Shown here: in pieces, positions 37,501-44,700 of the stretch
Numbering within the stretch: position 1 is the first letter of the stretch
Layout: every line of letters begins with the position of its first letter
Assembly: GCA_964059195.1 (NCBI GenBank)
Contig: CAXKWD010000005.1
Location: forward strand, 139,091,686-139,155,685
Reading direction: 5' to 3'
Length of the DNA stretch: 64,000 nucleotides
Source of the DNA: Ectobius pallidus
Taxonomy: Eukaryota > Arthropoda > Insecta > Blattodea > Ectobiidae
Made by a program: the position numbers and the translations under genes
Notes under the pieces: model-generated
What the model saw: the letters and a program-made list of their open reading frames with translations, nothing else
What the model was told of the DNA's origin: nothing
The model's database searches: none

Positions 37501-39672
37501 TGTGAATGTTTTCTTTCTATCTCATTTTCAAATCTTTCCTGAGAATACTATTCGCTAATATTTTTAATAATCTTTGCATCATATCCTGTTAATTATCAAA
37601 CTGCACTGATATATTTGTTTTTATTTTTAAATTATCATTCCGTCGTTATTCCTTTGTCTCATCTAATTTTTTTTCCTTTACATCTTCACTACCTTCATTT
37701 CCTGTTGGTTGTTTACATACTTTTTCTTCTAATTGTCATGCTTTTTACAATGTCCTGATCTTTGGCTATCTTGTTTGTAAATTTTTATGTTTCTGTCATT
37801 GTTTGTTGTGCTTTCCAAGTGAACCTATTCTGGCCTAGTAAAATATTTATCAGTCTGTTACCCTAAAGACTGCGAGTGGTAGCTAGGTAAAATATTGTGT
37901 GAGTAGATGCATGTCAGCGTTTTGCTCTTGATGTGTAAGTTTTATTTTATCAACCAAATTATTAGCAATTTAGGGATTTTGAAGAAACAAGGAATTTTCG
38001 ACAACAATACAGTATTTAGCATTAATTCAAAGAACCTGACTCATGAGCATGAGGTGTCATCTTTCAGTTTTTCCAGAAAACCATACTTGAGCGGTCTTAT
38101 GTTGAGAGAAATGCAGCATGGAGTCTTGAAGAAAGATCCTATTTTAGGCTGTTTATATAATGTTTATATATAAACAGGGCATTTTAAACATTTTTTTGAA
38201 AAACCTGGGACAGTTAAGGAAAAAAGGGGAACAAAAATTTCATCCACAAAATTGAGGAAACTTTTAAAATTTACTTTTATTTGGAACATACAAATTATCA
38301 CAAACGACTTAAATCACTTCTTAAATTTCTTTTGCAGACTGATGTAGATAATTCAGTGTGCAGGCTTAGATGCCTCATTGTCACTGTATGCTTAATTTTT
38401 ATGTATTTTATCAGTAAGTGCATATTCTTCTAATATTTTGTCATAGAAGTCCGTATATATGATTCCTCATTAAACTGTGTTTTCACAATGAACAAGACCT
38501 TCACCATTGCAGCTTTCATTAATGTAGTGTAAAATACCCTCATCAATCGGAATCACAAAAAGGTAGCACATTTGAGCATCTCCAATAAAACTTTTGGGAC
38601 ATCAGGACATTTTGCCAAAAAGGGATTGTCCCAGGAAAAGCAAGACGTATGAGCACCTTATCCTATTTACAAGTGCATTCGATCACAAGTAATTTCAAAA
38701 TGTGGTGGGTTATAGAGAAATAGTAGGAAGTCAGTTAAAATTTGTTATACAAAGCTTTGAACTTGGGAAGTTTTGCAATAAATACACCTTCAGATAAAAT
38801 CATGAGGCAAGTACTATGCTCGTCTAGCATAGTAAGTAAGTAATTGATCAAGTATTAAGACAGAAGAATGACAACACTTGCCTTCTTATTCTGGCTTTCA
38901 CATGCTTTCTACTCTATTCATCATCGAATCTATTACTATCAGCAAAATCTACTCTCGGATTAAGACAATATATATTTATTGTACCTCAAAGAAATATATA
39001 TGTTGAAAGACTCAAAACAGAAGTGTTAGAATGTTATTTCAAAATCAATCACACTTCACTACCTCGTTTTATTACAAAAACCAGACCAGTCCAAAAATAA
39101 ATTTTTCCGGTTTATGTGGTCTTTACATACTCTATTAGAAGAGCTGTCTGGTAGTAAAATTTCTTCAAAAACAAGACAGGTCCCAAGGAGAAGCAAGTTG
39201 AAAATAAAGAGTTTCTACAAAAACTGGACAGTCCATTTTCATTCAGCAAAACACAAACAAGTCCAGCTTCTAGTTTCAGTGTTCAAATGACTTTCTTTGT
39301 TTCTACTGAAGGAACAATCTATTTAAGTCTGTACTGTCCATTTTGCAATAAATACTAATTCAATAGTAATATATATTATTTATTGCAAAATTTTATAATT
39401 TATTTCTTCAAAAAGAAAACAAAATTAACTTTTTGGACTTGTCTGGTTTTTGTAATGTTAAAGGTTTTTGTTTACATGTAATGAATTGTTTTTTGTTTTG
39501 CAGGCTAACAGAAGGTGGACTTAACGCAGATGTGACGTATCCACCATGTGCAAACAACAAGGCGGCCATCAACCTTGTGCTCAATGTACCACCAAAGAAC
39601 GCAAATGGAAAAAACGCAAATTCCTCAGCTGAAAACAAACCAATTCAGAAGGTAAAGAAGACTTACATTTAG
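1444..39672 (+). CDS. Sema1a: Class 1 transmembrane semaphorin, 3' six exons (partial)
   Basis: Semaphorins of class 1 are cell-surface axon-guidance ligands (and receptors in reverse signalling) that bind plexin A. Six exons join at 1598/5289, 5336/9671, 9781/15022, 15156/18160 and 18349/39504 with AG/GT borders. The phases are 1,1,1,1,2, and the joined frame is open for 268 codons to the TAG at 39670-39672. The order is a PSI piece (DPYCAWD motif), a short linker, a Cys/Ser/Thr-rich stalk, an acidic stalk, one membrane span (hydrophobic run after AETLS, stop-transfer RRCR) and a tail of about 85 residues ending KKTYI. The absence of an Ig domain between PSI and membrane fits class 1. The N-terminal sema-domain exons lie before base 1. 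Sema-1b or another class 1 paralogue is the main alternative. The class is firm; the paralogue is inferred. Confidence 0.85.
2174..2257. repeat. Short inverted repeat (hairpin)
   Basis: GCTGATGGTCAACTTATATA at 2185-2204 is matched by its exact reverse complement at 2227-2246. The outer flanks extend the pairing imperfectly to about 32 bp per arm (GAATCT... at 2174 and ...AGATTC at 2257). The 22-base loop has no evident content. It could be a small foldback MITE remnant. Confidence 0.7.
2982..3468 (+). mobile_element. 5'-truncated non-LTR retrotransposon tail
   Basis: This segment interrupts the right arm of the palindrome: the arm reads CCTTTTACT up to 2981 and resumes as CTTATAGCC at 3471, where the left arm is continuous. 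The insert has a short coding remnant ending at 3180 (LPDKFLNSQRSREACLNLLL...), a 3' UTR and a terminal (CTA)n tract after GAAATAAATACACA, which is the layout of a LINE 3' end. No RT domain remains, so the clade cannot be named. Confidence 0.65.
3447..3467. repeat. (CTA)n microsatellite, LINE tail
   Basis: About seven consecutive CTA triplets end the inserted LINE and probably form its 3' simple-repeat tail. Confidence 0.8.
3870..4030 (-). pseudogene. piggyBac transposase cysteine-rich C-terminus remnant
   Basis: The minus-strand frame shows C-x2-C pairs and a downstream CxxxxxxCRMSCFLEYH-like motif, matching the zinc-binding tail of piggyBac transposases. A stop interrupts the frame shortly after the first Cys pair. 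The DDD catalytic region was not found, so the copy is non-functional. It lies inside the TTAA-flanked element 3666-5066. Confidence 0.6.
4836..4992. mobile_element. Penelope-like palindromic insertion inside the piggyBac relic
   Basis: The direct repeat AATGTTTAGAG (4825-4835 and 4993-5003) flanks it as an 11-bp target duplication. The left part (GATGGCTTCTCGGGTTATCAG) is inversely repeated at the right (CTGATAACCCTAGAAACCATC). The middle has GGCCGAAAGCTTATAATGTT. Layout and wording match the element at 2796-3496. Confidence 0.6.
5289..5336 (+). CDS. Sema1a: Semaphorin exon: 48-nt linker (symmetric)
   Basis: The acceptor CTTACAG precedes the exon and the donor GTGAGT follows it. It reads (G)AG GAG CTA AAA..., giving ELKPAVPSQQTTKEN. 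The phases are 1-1 and the length is divisible by three, so skipping would keep the frame. It follows the PSI exon and extends the juxtamembrane stalk. Identification rests on phase fit with both neighbours, because the peptide is too short for a family match. Confidence 0.75.
5337..9670 (+). other. Semaphorin intron, mostly featureless
   Basis: This is AT-rich sequence with no supported gene. The only structure noted is a three-unit tandem repeat at 9364-9561. The small open frames at 5555-5752 and 5990-6295 are AT-rich with no family resemblance. Confidence 0.7.
9364..9561. repeat. Tandem repeat, about 65-70 bp x 3
   Basis: Three diverged units share poly-T, then AACATGTTC-GAC-TAA-TAAAGTTTT-ACC-AATTTTAC and CATCTTC-TAATATA. 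The units begin near 9364, 9430 and 9500. They lie about 110 bp before the next exon. Confidence 0.75.
9671..9781 (+). CDS. Sema1a: Semaphorin exon: Cys-rich and Ser/Thr-rich stalk
   Basis: The acceptor TATATCAG precedes the exon and the donor ACGG/GTCAGT follows it. It reads (G)AT GAA ACC..., giving DETLAAVVPVTCPLCTCTCP, then a Ser/Pro run, five Thr and EAPVAT. The CxxCxCxC cluster followed by Ser/Thr suggests a disulphide-bearing, O-glycosylated stalk; this is inference. The phases are 1-1, 111 nt, symmetric. The GC-rich codons stand out against the AT-rich flanks. Confidence 0.85.
9782..15021 (+). other. Semaphorin intron
   Basis: Apart from a SINE fragment at 10097-10275, nothing recognisable was found. 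10284-15021 is AT-rich DNA without a supported gene or strong repeat. Confidence 0.7.
10097..10275 (+). repeat. SINE family B fragment (3' part)
   Basis: It shares AATTAGAGCCTCTG-ACAAAATT, GTCCAAGTAATAC and CTCGGAAAATAAGCGTAACA through CCTCCACTTGGAG with copies at 17251-17540 and 37057-37400. The tRNA-like head is missing here. Confidence 0.75.
15022..15156 (+). CDS. Sema1a: Semaphorin exon: acidic stalk
   Basis: The acceptor CTCTGGCAG precedes the exon and the donor GCAG/GTAAGG follows it. It reads (G)GC GAT CCC..., giving GDPVHSNHPGSDFDSDF, then an Asp/Glu-rich stretch, and ends NTLAEINHA. It is 135 nt, phases 1-1, again symmetric. It forms the membrane-proximal extracellular segment before the transmembrane exon. 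The open frame continues into the intron, but the strong donor at 15157 sets the end. Confidence 0.88.
16912..17120 (-). repeat. SINE family A, tRNA-derived, minus strand
   Basis: Read on the minus strand, it has a tRNA-like A box (CTAACTCAGTTAGTAGAAC) and B box (GAGTTCGAGTTCC). The family body follows: AGGAATTTTTCTC, then a tail about ACAGACACAATGTTCTG. The same 5' extension (GGTAGACCA...GGTGCTGTG) is seen in the copy at 46461. It is a pseudo-tRNA, not a tRNA gene. Confidence 0.8.
17251..17540 (+). repeat. SINE family B copy
   Basis: It begins ATTTTTCAGGACGTAAAAATT and runs through AATTAGAGCCTCTGGACAAA to CTCCACTTGGAGGCCCTA, parallel to the fuller copy at 37057-37400 but without the tRNA head. 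Confidence 0.75.
18160..18349 (+). CDS. Sema1a: Semaphorin exon: transmembrane span and proximal tail
   Basis: The acceptor TTTCTTAG precedes the exon and the donor ACAG/GTATTT follows it. It reads (G)GA GCT AAA..., giving GAKLPSSQEKLPIYTAETLS. A hydrophobic run of about 24 residues follows (IAVATSCLAALVVGFVSGFL), then FSRRCR as stop-transfer and a cytoplasmic DYSNMPFPDQRHQLN. It is 190 nt and ends in phase 2, unlike the symmetric stalk exons. The upstream in-frame sequence from 18045 is intron. Confidence 0.9.
21022..22301. mobile_element. Non-autonomous DNA element with dispersed CATGTGGATGAC repeats
   Basis: Terminal inverted repeats of about 30 bp match: ATGGGTGATTCTTCAAATAC... at the left and its complement ending at 22299 at the right, both flanked by a TAT/ATA-type sequence. 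Inside, CATGTGGATGAC recurs at 21204, 21539, 21563, 21909 and 22106. A variant lies at 21225, an inverted copy at 21514-21524 and a CATGTTAATGAC variant at 21718. No transposase frame was found; the open frames at 21719-22132 are AT-rich. The superfamily is undetermined. Confidence 0.7.
22520..23913 (+). repeat. 5' LTR of BEL/Pao element
   Basis: It is 1394 bp, starts TGTTCAATCATAG and ends GCCCCCTGATCCTACA. It is nearly identical to 28406-29800. Differences seen are a run of 10 versus 11 T near its start, TTTTGTAG versus TTTTCTAG, and ATAAGTC versus ATACGTC. The short open frames inside both LTRs are shared repeat sequence, not genes. Confidence 0.92.
23915..23932 (+). promoter_or_regulatory. 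Primer binding site (tRNA-primed reverse transcription)
   Basis: TGGTCCTCCGGGCCGGAT lies two bases after the 5' LTR. Its complement ends in ACCA, as a tRNA 3' end does. The wording resembles primer sites of BEL/Pao elements. The exact tRNA was not identified. Confidence 0.75.
23916..24105 (+). repeat. 45-bp tandem repeat in retrotransposon leader
   Basis: Units start at 23931, 23976 and 24021 (GATAGAACTAGTAAGAYTGT followed by ATTAATAGGCC...). The third is diverged. A fourth, starting GGTCCTTCTGACC near 24063, also re-copies the primer-site-like beginning. Confidence 0.8.
24673..28311 (+). CDS. BEL/Pao Gag-protease with deleted Pol (1212 aa)
   Basis: The ATG lies in a good context (TCATGG) 760 bp after the 5' LTR. 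Residues 18-280 form three diverged coiled-coil repeats. From 307, LPKLPEIKLPTFSGDP opens the DUF1759-like Gag region typical of BEL/Pao. The Cys/His cluster at about 528-594 is a zinc-knuckle-like domain. Around 637, AILDSAT is the aspartic protease motif (Asp640), with Ala where many proteases have Gly. About residue 1000 the start of RT (VCDASTKSSNGKSLND) passes straight into the RNase H-integrase linker (LRMIAYVLRFINNC). The HHCC zinc domain follows (His1132, His1137, Cys1167, Cys1170). Translation stops just after the first integrase Asp (SIDYAGP). RT catalysis, RNase H and integrase activity are therefore absent, while the frame stays open. Confidence 0.88.
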   Translation: MEDQTLRQVEDLKRKRTPLKAQLTRQCNYITNLNESGELNHQLLLTRKDKLKETFNKFELIQIQLEEFQPTEAEINYHEEVERDFFETLSKIETLSKLAETQQVISNKIFELQQIKAQLFTQVQVISDFTATREIELHALFSRRDKLKQLFESFELVQTQLEQLHATNAEANSREEVEAAYFKTIAKAETLIKLAKLKQLRVQLLNHIQAINELMIEDQASYFEGIKRCAELEQSFQHYQAEQSSIEDIESFNDRQIQRYELEEAYYKALTRLEASIKANKQIYDPDPMSAPSSQPVLTEQNHVSLPKLPEIKLPTFSGDPTMWLEFRDTFTSLILQNQYVSEMDKFQYLKSCLTPEVMTIIHNIPVSAATFSIAWQTLLERFDNDRLIANAHLENLFSPPSIDRNSADSLQRYLDHYISTVHALQSLHIDIELTDLIISKIILDKLSPAIIRDWESSLKADKFPSLKDLFSFLEAKVRVIQMTDLAIKSQSNQSPVKNVTAKSNNNSNNNRKSTEAKKKPSWSQPICICCNRPRDHELFLCEAFRAFALPQRFEFVKRNNVCNVCLRIGGHSQACSSYTCMKCQGKHSTLLHPSNAPIPVNPCAMLRSGPATSKILYPTATVLIADANGEYIEATAILDSATTCNLITDRLFQRLKLKPTPRREYLQGVVFEKRTLCKVASLSLKSNVSDWSCQTNALVIPCIATCKFPRAYINTDNWNIPANLNLADAKFNQPKYLDLLIGTELFSQILLSGKIMADNLPGIHNSELGWYFMGKVPQPVTSSQHSIPMQTTASKHMSVSRQMTSHSKAKAAIRRKKPHVKQAHSNPLFPSSDSSIDSNYSAFLHSESAVDDQLARFWELEAVNNSAPFHDESECEKHFSQTTTRDDSGRYIVKLPFTAPPETLGSTKQQAYKRFQLLEKRLSSNEYLRTEYVKFMQEYEDLGHMQRADHITNAPCEYIIPHHPVIKPSSTTTKIRVVCDASTKSSNGKSLNDTLAIGHSQPPELLPYVTKFSHLKTLRMIAYVLRFINNCRPAKNKLTGPLEPSEISNSLCTCVKIIQQVEYHDEINALTSSDVVPSSSKIHSLCPFMDSDGILRVGGRLKHSELPFDAKHQILLPAKHPFTKHLIRFTHFKLCHAGSQLIIAHLRERFWIPSVRRTIRSVIRQCNVCFRFQAQPFQQKMADLPSSRVSPIAPFTNVSIDYAGPYSIKDE
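28368..28393. repeat. Perfect 12-bp hairpin before the 3' LTR
   Basis: AAAATTATTTTC (28368-28379) is followed, after AA, by its exact complement (28382-28393), 12 bp before the 3' LTR. A clear polypurine tract is not visible at the usual place. Confidence 0.7.
28406..29800 (+). repeat. 3' LTR of BEL/Pao element
   Basis: 1395 bp, TG...CA, near-identical to the 5' LTR. The flanking DNA after 29800 (CTTTTCTTTTGATT) does not repeat the five bases before the 5' LTR. Confidence 0.92.
30700..30795 (+). repeat. Penelope-like element end, monomer
   Basis: CCCTGAGGAAGG...GTTGAAAGCCTTGCATTAG...GGTTATAGCC-TCAAAACCATTGTTAC parallels the right arm of the element at 2796-3496, including the CTGANGA...GAAA core. 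Confidence 0.55.
33241..33450 (+). repeat. Possible tRNA-like SINE remnant
   Basis: GTAGGGGTTCTGACCTGAGG followed by GGTCATGTGTTCAAATACC resembles degenerate A and B boxes, followed by an unrelated body. No second copy was found in the window, so the call is weak. Confidence 0.3.
34820..34952. repeat. GC-rich tandem repeat (TAYGGTCGGGAGTG units)
   Basis: Three units contain TAYGGTCGGGAGTGYCRAGTG, two of them continuing AG(C)AAGCGGGTGGTC-like. The GC content contrasts sharply with the AT-rich flanks. Confidence 0.75.
35794..36189. mobile_element. PIF/Harbinger-like MITE with TAA target duplication
   Basis: The ends are inverted: AGGCTAGTTTACACGATGA at the left and the complement of AGGCTAGTTTACACGACGA at the right, with matching continuation TTAGGTTTCGTAAC. 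TAA flanks both sides (35791-35793, 36190-36192), as in PIF/Harbinger. At 396 bp with no transposase, it is non-autonomous. The minus-strand open frame inside (35860-36216) is incidental. PiggyBac is less likely because the left flank is TAAA, not TTAA. Confidence 0.75.
37057..37400 (+). repeat. SINE family B, fullest copy, tRNA-derived
   Basis: The head has GCCACGGTAGCATGCCCGTC and a B-box-like GGGATCAAACCCAG. The body ATTTTTCAGGACATAAAAATC...CTCCACTTGGAGGCCCTATG is shared with 17251-17540 and 10097-10275. Confidence 0.75.
38196..39456. mobile_element. Element with dispersed AAAAACYRGACAG-type motifs
   Basis: The segment 39069-39103 (ACAAAAACCAGACCAGTCC) is inversely repeated at 39421-39459 (GGACTTGTCTGGTTTTTGT). 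Related motifs also occur at 38199 (GAAAAACCTGGGACAG), 39166 (CAAAAACAAGACAGGTCC) and 39217 (CAAAAACTGGACAGTCC), and inverted at about 38618 (GTCCCAGG). The region ends about 45 bp before the last semaphorin exon. No coding frame was found. The boundaries are approximate. Confidence 0.45.
39504..39672 (+). CDS. Sema1a: Semaphorin last coding exon: C-terminal tail and stop
   Basis: The acceptor TTTTGCAG precedes the exon. Its first base completes Arg (AG+G), then LTEGGLNADVTYPPCANNKA...NVPPKN...ENKPIQKVKKTYI and TAG are read. It encodes the last 56 residues of the cytoplasmic domain. The C-terminal Thr-Tyr-Ile has the form of a class I PDZ ligand; this is inference. AAG/GTAAAG at 39651/39652 could act as an alternative donor that removes the last five codons. 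The minus-strand reading over the same bases is a shadow. Confidence 0.9.
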
Positions 39673-40869
39673 CAGAAGACTGTGTTTGTTTTTCTGATGA
39701 GGACACACGTCACTCGTTTTACAAAAACTTTGCTAAAAACTGTGCTGAGAAAAGTGAAAGAATTGTGAATATAAAGAAGAGATAACTACACACAAAGAAT
39801 TCAGTTCGACAGTGCAATGATAGTGATTCTGTGATTATCATTTTTTTTTTATTTCTTAGTGCTGGTAGGTAGCGATACATAAAGTGAGGAACCACCGCTT
39901 GGAAGAATTGATTTGTGTCGCAGCGCTTGTTCGATAGCCAACTTTTTTCCTCAGACCAAAACTTTAAAAGGAATATAAGTGCATAAATTGAAGGCAGCTA
40001 ATTGTTTATGTCTTATCCAAGTTTTAATTCTTCCTATTTTAATGATAATAGCAACCATGACAGGGATTTGAAAGAAATCTGTCACATTCCACGATAAAAA
40101 AGGCAGCAATAGAGTATTGAACGTCAATAGAGTAACGAACGTTAGAGTAATGAACGTCTACGTAATGAGGAAGTTAATATTTGTAGCCTTTGCTTATTGA
40201 GCTTGCATGTTTTGTGCCAAGATCCGGTGTGGAACCAATTATGATGTATGATACCGTGAGACTACAAATGGAACATGTTTTTATAGGTTCAGTATAGAAA
40301 GTTTGTGATATAATAGTGCTGCATATACAGACAATTATGCGCCCAGTTTTAGTGTGCTTGTGTGCGAAATGGTGAGAATGGTGTCAGCATTTTGTTTACA
40401 GTCGGATGTATAAACTTCAACACAGAAATAAGCTTCCATTCGGTTGGAAATAAGTTTTATCCAGTTACTTTACAGTATTTTTAAAATGGTTTTCATTATT
40501 TCACAGCAGGGTATCTCTACAATCTGATGATATAATTTAATTGTCAATTTGGGCAGTTAAAAAGGATGGTTAATGGGGTGGGAGAATTTGTGGCTTTTGA
40601 CTAATAGCAATAGAGGCATTACTCATGTTGGCTATTAGTTTACTGGAAGGGAAAAGTTTGTGGTTTTAGCTCGTAGGTGATGGCAAATAAGTAAATTCTG
40701 GGGTTATTTCGTTGGTTGTTTATACTTTAAGATATATTCACCTTCTATGTTACTTATTTTCTTTCATGACATTGATAGAGGGTCAGTGAAAGGTATAGAT
40801 GAAATGACAGTAAATTAAACCTGAAGATCTATAGTTTAGCCTCTACAAAAGTTATCCGACTTTTCCTCA

Positions 40870-41000
40870 GTAAAAGTAAAGTAAAGTGTTCCCTATGCAG
40901 GCCATGGAAGCCCAGAGGGTTCCAGGAGGTTGAGACTCCCAGATTTTAGACATTCGGCATGTGAAGGTTGCTCCTGGTACTCATTTCTGTTAGAGGCTGA
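40870..41000 (+). repeat. Interspersed repeat starting AGTAAAGTAAAGTGTTCC
   Basis: A short AGTAAA run is followed by CCCTATGCAGGCCATGGAAG and a GC-richer body, the look of a SINE/LINE end. There is no second copy in the window, so the family is not established. Confidence 0.35.
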
Positions 41001-41454
41001 CTTTTCCTCAGTGGTTGAAGAAAAGACCTCAGTAAAAAACAGCAGTCAGTTAATAAGATCTAAATTGGATTTTAACCGTTGTTCCACTATACTAGCAGTC
41101 TCTAGACTGTTTTAATGCATGGGTTTTGTGTGTACTGTCAGTCGTTTAATATTCTATGTTTTATATGTATGTTTTAATATTTCACAAAAATAGGAGGGTC
41201 ACAACTGATGTCAGACTGTAAGACTTTAGCTTCCATTCATATATGAGACTCAAATCACTGTCGTGTATATTAGTTAAACATAAGTCCCTTCTACATGTCA
41301 TTTTGTAATTTCCATTTAGTAGGGTAATGGTATTCACTTTAAATATGTCTTCTCATCATATACACTTTTTTTGCCTCAGCCGGGCTGTACTGAGTGGGAC
41401 AAAGTCTACAATGTCGCCAATATTACAAACATGACTACATGTCGGCTGAATTCG

Positions 41455-41680
41455 GAAGATAATCGACTGATGTAACTATGTTTTATGAAAAATGTGGAAG
41501 GGTAAAAAAGTTTCTACATTAAGGCAAGTAGTGACAGCTAAATTCTTGGTCAGTAACAGGTTATGTTAGGTTAGGAAGAGTTATATTAGTTTAGGAGCAA
41601 TATATTGAGTAGCGCGGGGTTTATTATGTCTCACATTGAATCTCTTTTGCGAATGGGAAATTTTACCCTTGCACAAGTCG
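41455..41680 (-). repeat. Interspersed repeat R, minus-strand copy
   Basis: On the minus strand it reads GGGTAAAATTTCCC, GAGACATAATAAACCCCGCG, CAATATATTGCTCCTAAACT, CCTAACCTAACATAACCTGT, TGACCAAGAATT. The same order recurs on the plus strand at 60589-60868 and 60968-61078. Type unknown. Confidence 0.75.
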
Positions 41681-42499
41681 TTCCTTCGTGACTCGGAGAG
41701 GCACGGTCACTACTGGCTGAGCATACCTCACTGTTTGCTGGCTACTCTATTCTGAAGGAGTTCCCATTTTTTTTTCTTTACACAAAGGAGGCAGCCAGAA
41801 AGGACTAGTCAACCATTTCTGCAGTCTTGAAAAATACTCACAAAACCCTTGAGGGTTAAAGTAAGACATTCCCCCCAAAAATTCCATAAACGATTTCTGA
41901 GCAAAGATGATTGTGTTTACTAAGCGTACAAGAAGCCATGACATTCTGTCTAATAAGATTTTAATCTATTCTTAGTTAAGTAATTATTCAGTGAACTGTT
42001 TTAGTGTTTAGGGATACTGTAAATTTGTTTTTGTTTTTTGGATATTCATGATGGATACTCAAATATTCCTACAGTTTAGGAATTAAGTTTTATCAAGTTT
42101 ATAGTACAGAATAATTATTTTCTCTGTAACAAAATAGATCATACTGTCAAGGAAATTTATTTAAATTCCATCAACAGAAGAACAGTGGACTCCTTAATTT
42201 ACTGTGAAGTGTAAAGTTAAACAAAATTTTGGAAGATAAAATTCTTTCAAAACAGATATTTTATTTAACTGTGTTCACACTAAAAACTGGCATTTTGTAG
42301 AGTAATAAAAACTTAGTTATACTGTATTTCACATAGGTAAAAATGTAAACTTTCGACACACGTGAACAGAAAAATAACAGAATTGAAAGTAGAAATTGAT
42401 TTTACAAATTCATCATTTTGCAAAATCTAGCTATCTCTAATGTGCTTTCCATGTTAGATACATTTTAATCTAACATTTTTTTAAACCAATGCCACTACA

Positions 42500-42725
42500 C
42501 TCTGGTAGGTTGTTAGAGCTTTTACCCTGGTCTGGTGTAACTGAAGCCCATTTCATAAGTTGGGACACCTCTAGGAGGCAAGAATACTTCATACTAATGA
42601 GATGATGGAAACAAGGTGGCCAAGAGGGTCCTTAAACCTGAACCTGGGAAGGGGAACTACCCAGCTGGGAATTGAACCCTTATCACCAGGGTGGAATGCA
42701 GGTACGCTACTGTTTCACTCATGGT
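42500..42725 (-). repeat. SINE-like repeat with B-box, minus strand
   Basis: The minus strand has GGTGATAAGGGTTCAATTCC near its start (B-box form GGTTCAATTCC), followed by CAGCTGGGTAGTTCCCC and a body. It is a single copy in the window; the call rests on the B box. Confidence 0.4.
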
Positions 42726-43800
42726 GGCAACATATTAAGACAAAACCAGATCTTAGAGGAATGCGACTAGGTATAGAAATTTTGCAAACATAGGCAGCTG
42801 AATACTCAATCAGTTGTATTTCCAACCACATAATAATATCTAGTTAGTTGGGGGTAGTTATAATTTGAAGTTAGATCATGTTTTATATTTTATATGACAA
42901 CTTGAGGCTTGTGAATTTTGATTTTTTTTTTTTTTTTTAATCTAGATCTCCTTGCTATTTTAATGTTGAAAACCTCAAATTGTATGCTTCCAACATCCAT
43001 ACGTAAATATACTTTAAGAAAGTGTTGTAAGTTTCATATAACCGACTGTACATAGCCAGTGAATAAATTTTGTGAACCCACCCATACTTCCAGTATTGTT
43101 TGTGTGCAGATAGTATAATCCGGCCTGTACAAATTAGTGCTAAGAATCTCTAATTACATTATTATTTCGTACATACACCTCCAGCAACATTATAAATATA
43201 AAGAAAAGACTGAGAGCCGATAAAAAAAAAATTATTTGTATATAAGTAATTGTAAATAGTTGCGTAATGACTTGTTAATAATATTACCTTAAAAATAATT
43301 TTCAATATAATAATTCTGTAAAGTGAATCGAGAATACACAGTCTCGTATAAAGTGCGTTTGGTTTTTAAGTCGTTAACTACGTTAGCAACTGTGACATAC
43401 TTCATTCTTTATTTTAAATTGTATAGAGAAAATGTGAGGGTGCAAAGGTCTTGTAATCTATGCTAGTTATTAGATGTTATTTCTATGTTATAACTTGGCT
43501 ATTACCTGACATTTTGCCAAACCATCACCTCACCTTATTTTACGTAAGTGCACACAATTTTTTTTTTTATCGAGGATGGCATGCCAACAAGTGTAAGCAC
43601 TGCTTTTTATTTCATTTTAAAAATTATACCTGGACCAGTGTACCAGGTTGCAATGGCGTTCATCATCTGGCAGTAATGAAATACCACCTTTGATCATAAC
43701 CTAAAAAGTCATTGTTTTGATAAGTATTATGATATTTAGACATTTATGTCATTGTTAATTGAACTTTTAGTATTATATTTTAATAAATATCATGTAAAGA

Positions 43801-44692
43801 TAATGTAGGAATTATTTTCATTTAGCTGATTTGTAGGTTATAGTTCATTTTGGGATGGTATTTTGTTACTTCCAAAGAAGTTTGCACCAAGGGTATTTTT
43901 GATAGAATAATTTTCTTTATTTTAAAAATAGCTATAGGTATACCATAGAGGCAATTTTTTAATACCCATACACTTTTGAAACCCAGGAATAGCTGATAAA
44001 ACTTTATTATGTACCAAAATATTTCAGTAAATGGCATTAAAAGCTATTGATGAACACTAATGAACAAACAGAAAGTTATGGAAATGAAGTTTTAAAATAT
44101 AATTAATGTATATCATTCTCTGATATCACTGAAATTATTAATAACAGGTCCAGTAATATTTTTAATATATTTAAATTTTTTGGGATGAAAACATAACCAG
44201 ATGATGTGTGCTATGCTTTGAAATCAAAAAGAGAGTTTTAAAATGTTTTACAGTAAGCCGCATGTCACTTTATTATTATGATTATTATTTGTCCATAAAT
44301 CTACTATGAGAATATGAGTAACTTTTAATGGTGGAATGGAAGATCTCGTGAAAATGAAGGCAAAATGATATACCTATTCAGAAAATTAATAATATTAAGA
44401 TTAAATTTGAAGAATACTTTTGTTAATTTGTGCTTCAAGTGTAAGTGCTGTTGATATAATTGAAGTTTCATGGATTGTATTATTTTTAATAAAAAATTGA
44501 AAACAGTATTTGTGACTATTCTCAATTCAAATTCCAGGTCTAACATTACTTTTCTTTCAAACGAAGTTGTGCATTACGCATTCATTTTACATATATCTTA
44601 CTAGCAAGTGTGAATATTTTATACCTAGGCACTTTTTGTATTTTAGAAACTAAAGGATATTGTCCACATGTGAGCTGAGAGTGCAAAAAACT
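43801..44692. other. AT-rich intergenic DNA, nothing recognised
   Basis: The minus-strand frames at 43822-44037 and 44325-44546 are AT-rich, lack family resemblance and are judged random. Confidence 0.6.
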
Positions 44693-44700
44693 ATCAAGAG

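Larger units (their letters stand above)
18350..39503 (+). other. 21-kb last intron of the semaphorin gene
   Basis: It holds the inverted-repeat element 21022-22301, the BEL/Pao retrotransposon 22520-29800, a Penelope-like fragment (30700), a possible SINE (33241), a GC-rich tandem repeat (34820), a Harbinger-like MITE (35794), a SINE (37057) and a dispersed-motif element (38196-39456). The stretches 18350-21020, 29801-30690, 30796-33240, 33451-34815 and 36193-37050 show nothing recognisable. Confidence 0.75.
39673..43800 (+). other. Semaphorin 3' UTR and downstream DNA
   Basis: The 3' UTR must begin at 39673, but its end is not evident. AATAAA candidates are at 42304 and about 43061. A GTAAA-type repeat lies at 40870-41000, repeat R at 41455-41680 (minus) and a SINE-like copy at 42500-42725 (minus). 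The rest shows nothing recognisable. Confidence 0.45.

Noticed and set aside
41560..41590. Telomere-like TTAGG runs (GTTAGGTTAGG)
   Set aside because: Only two units occur, and they are part of repeat R, not a telomeric array.
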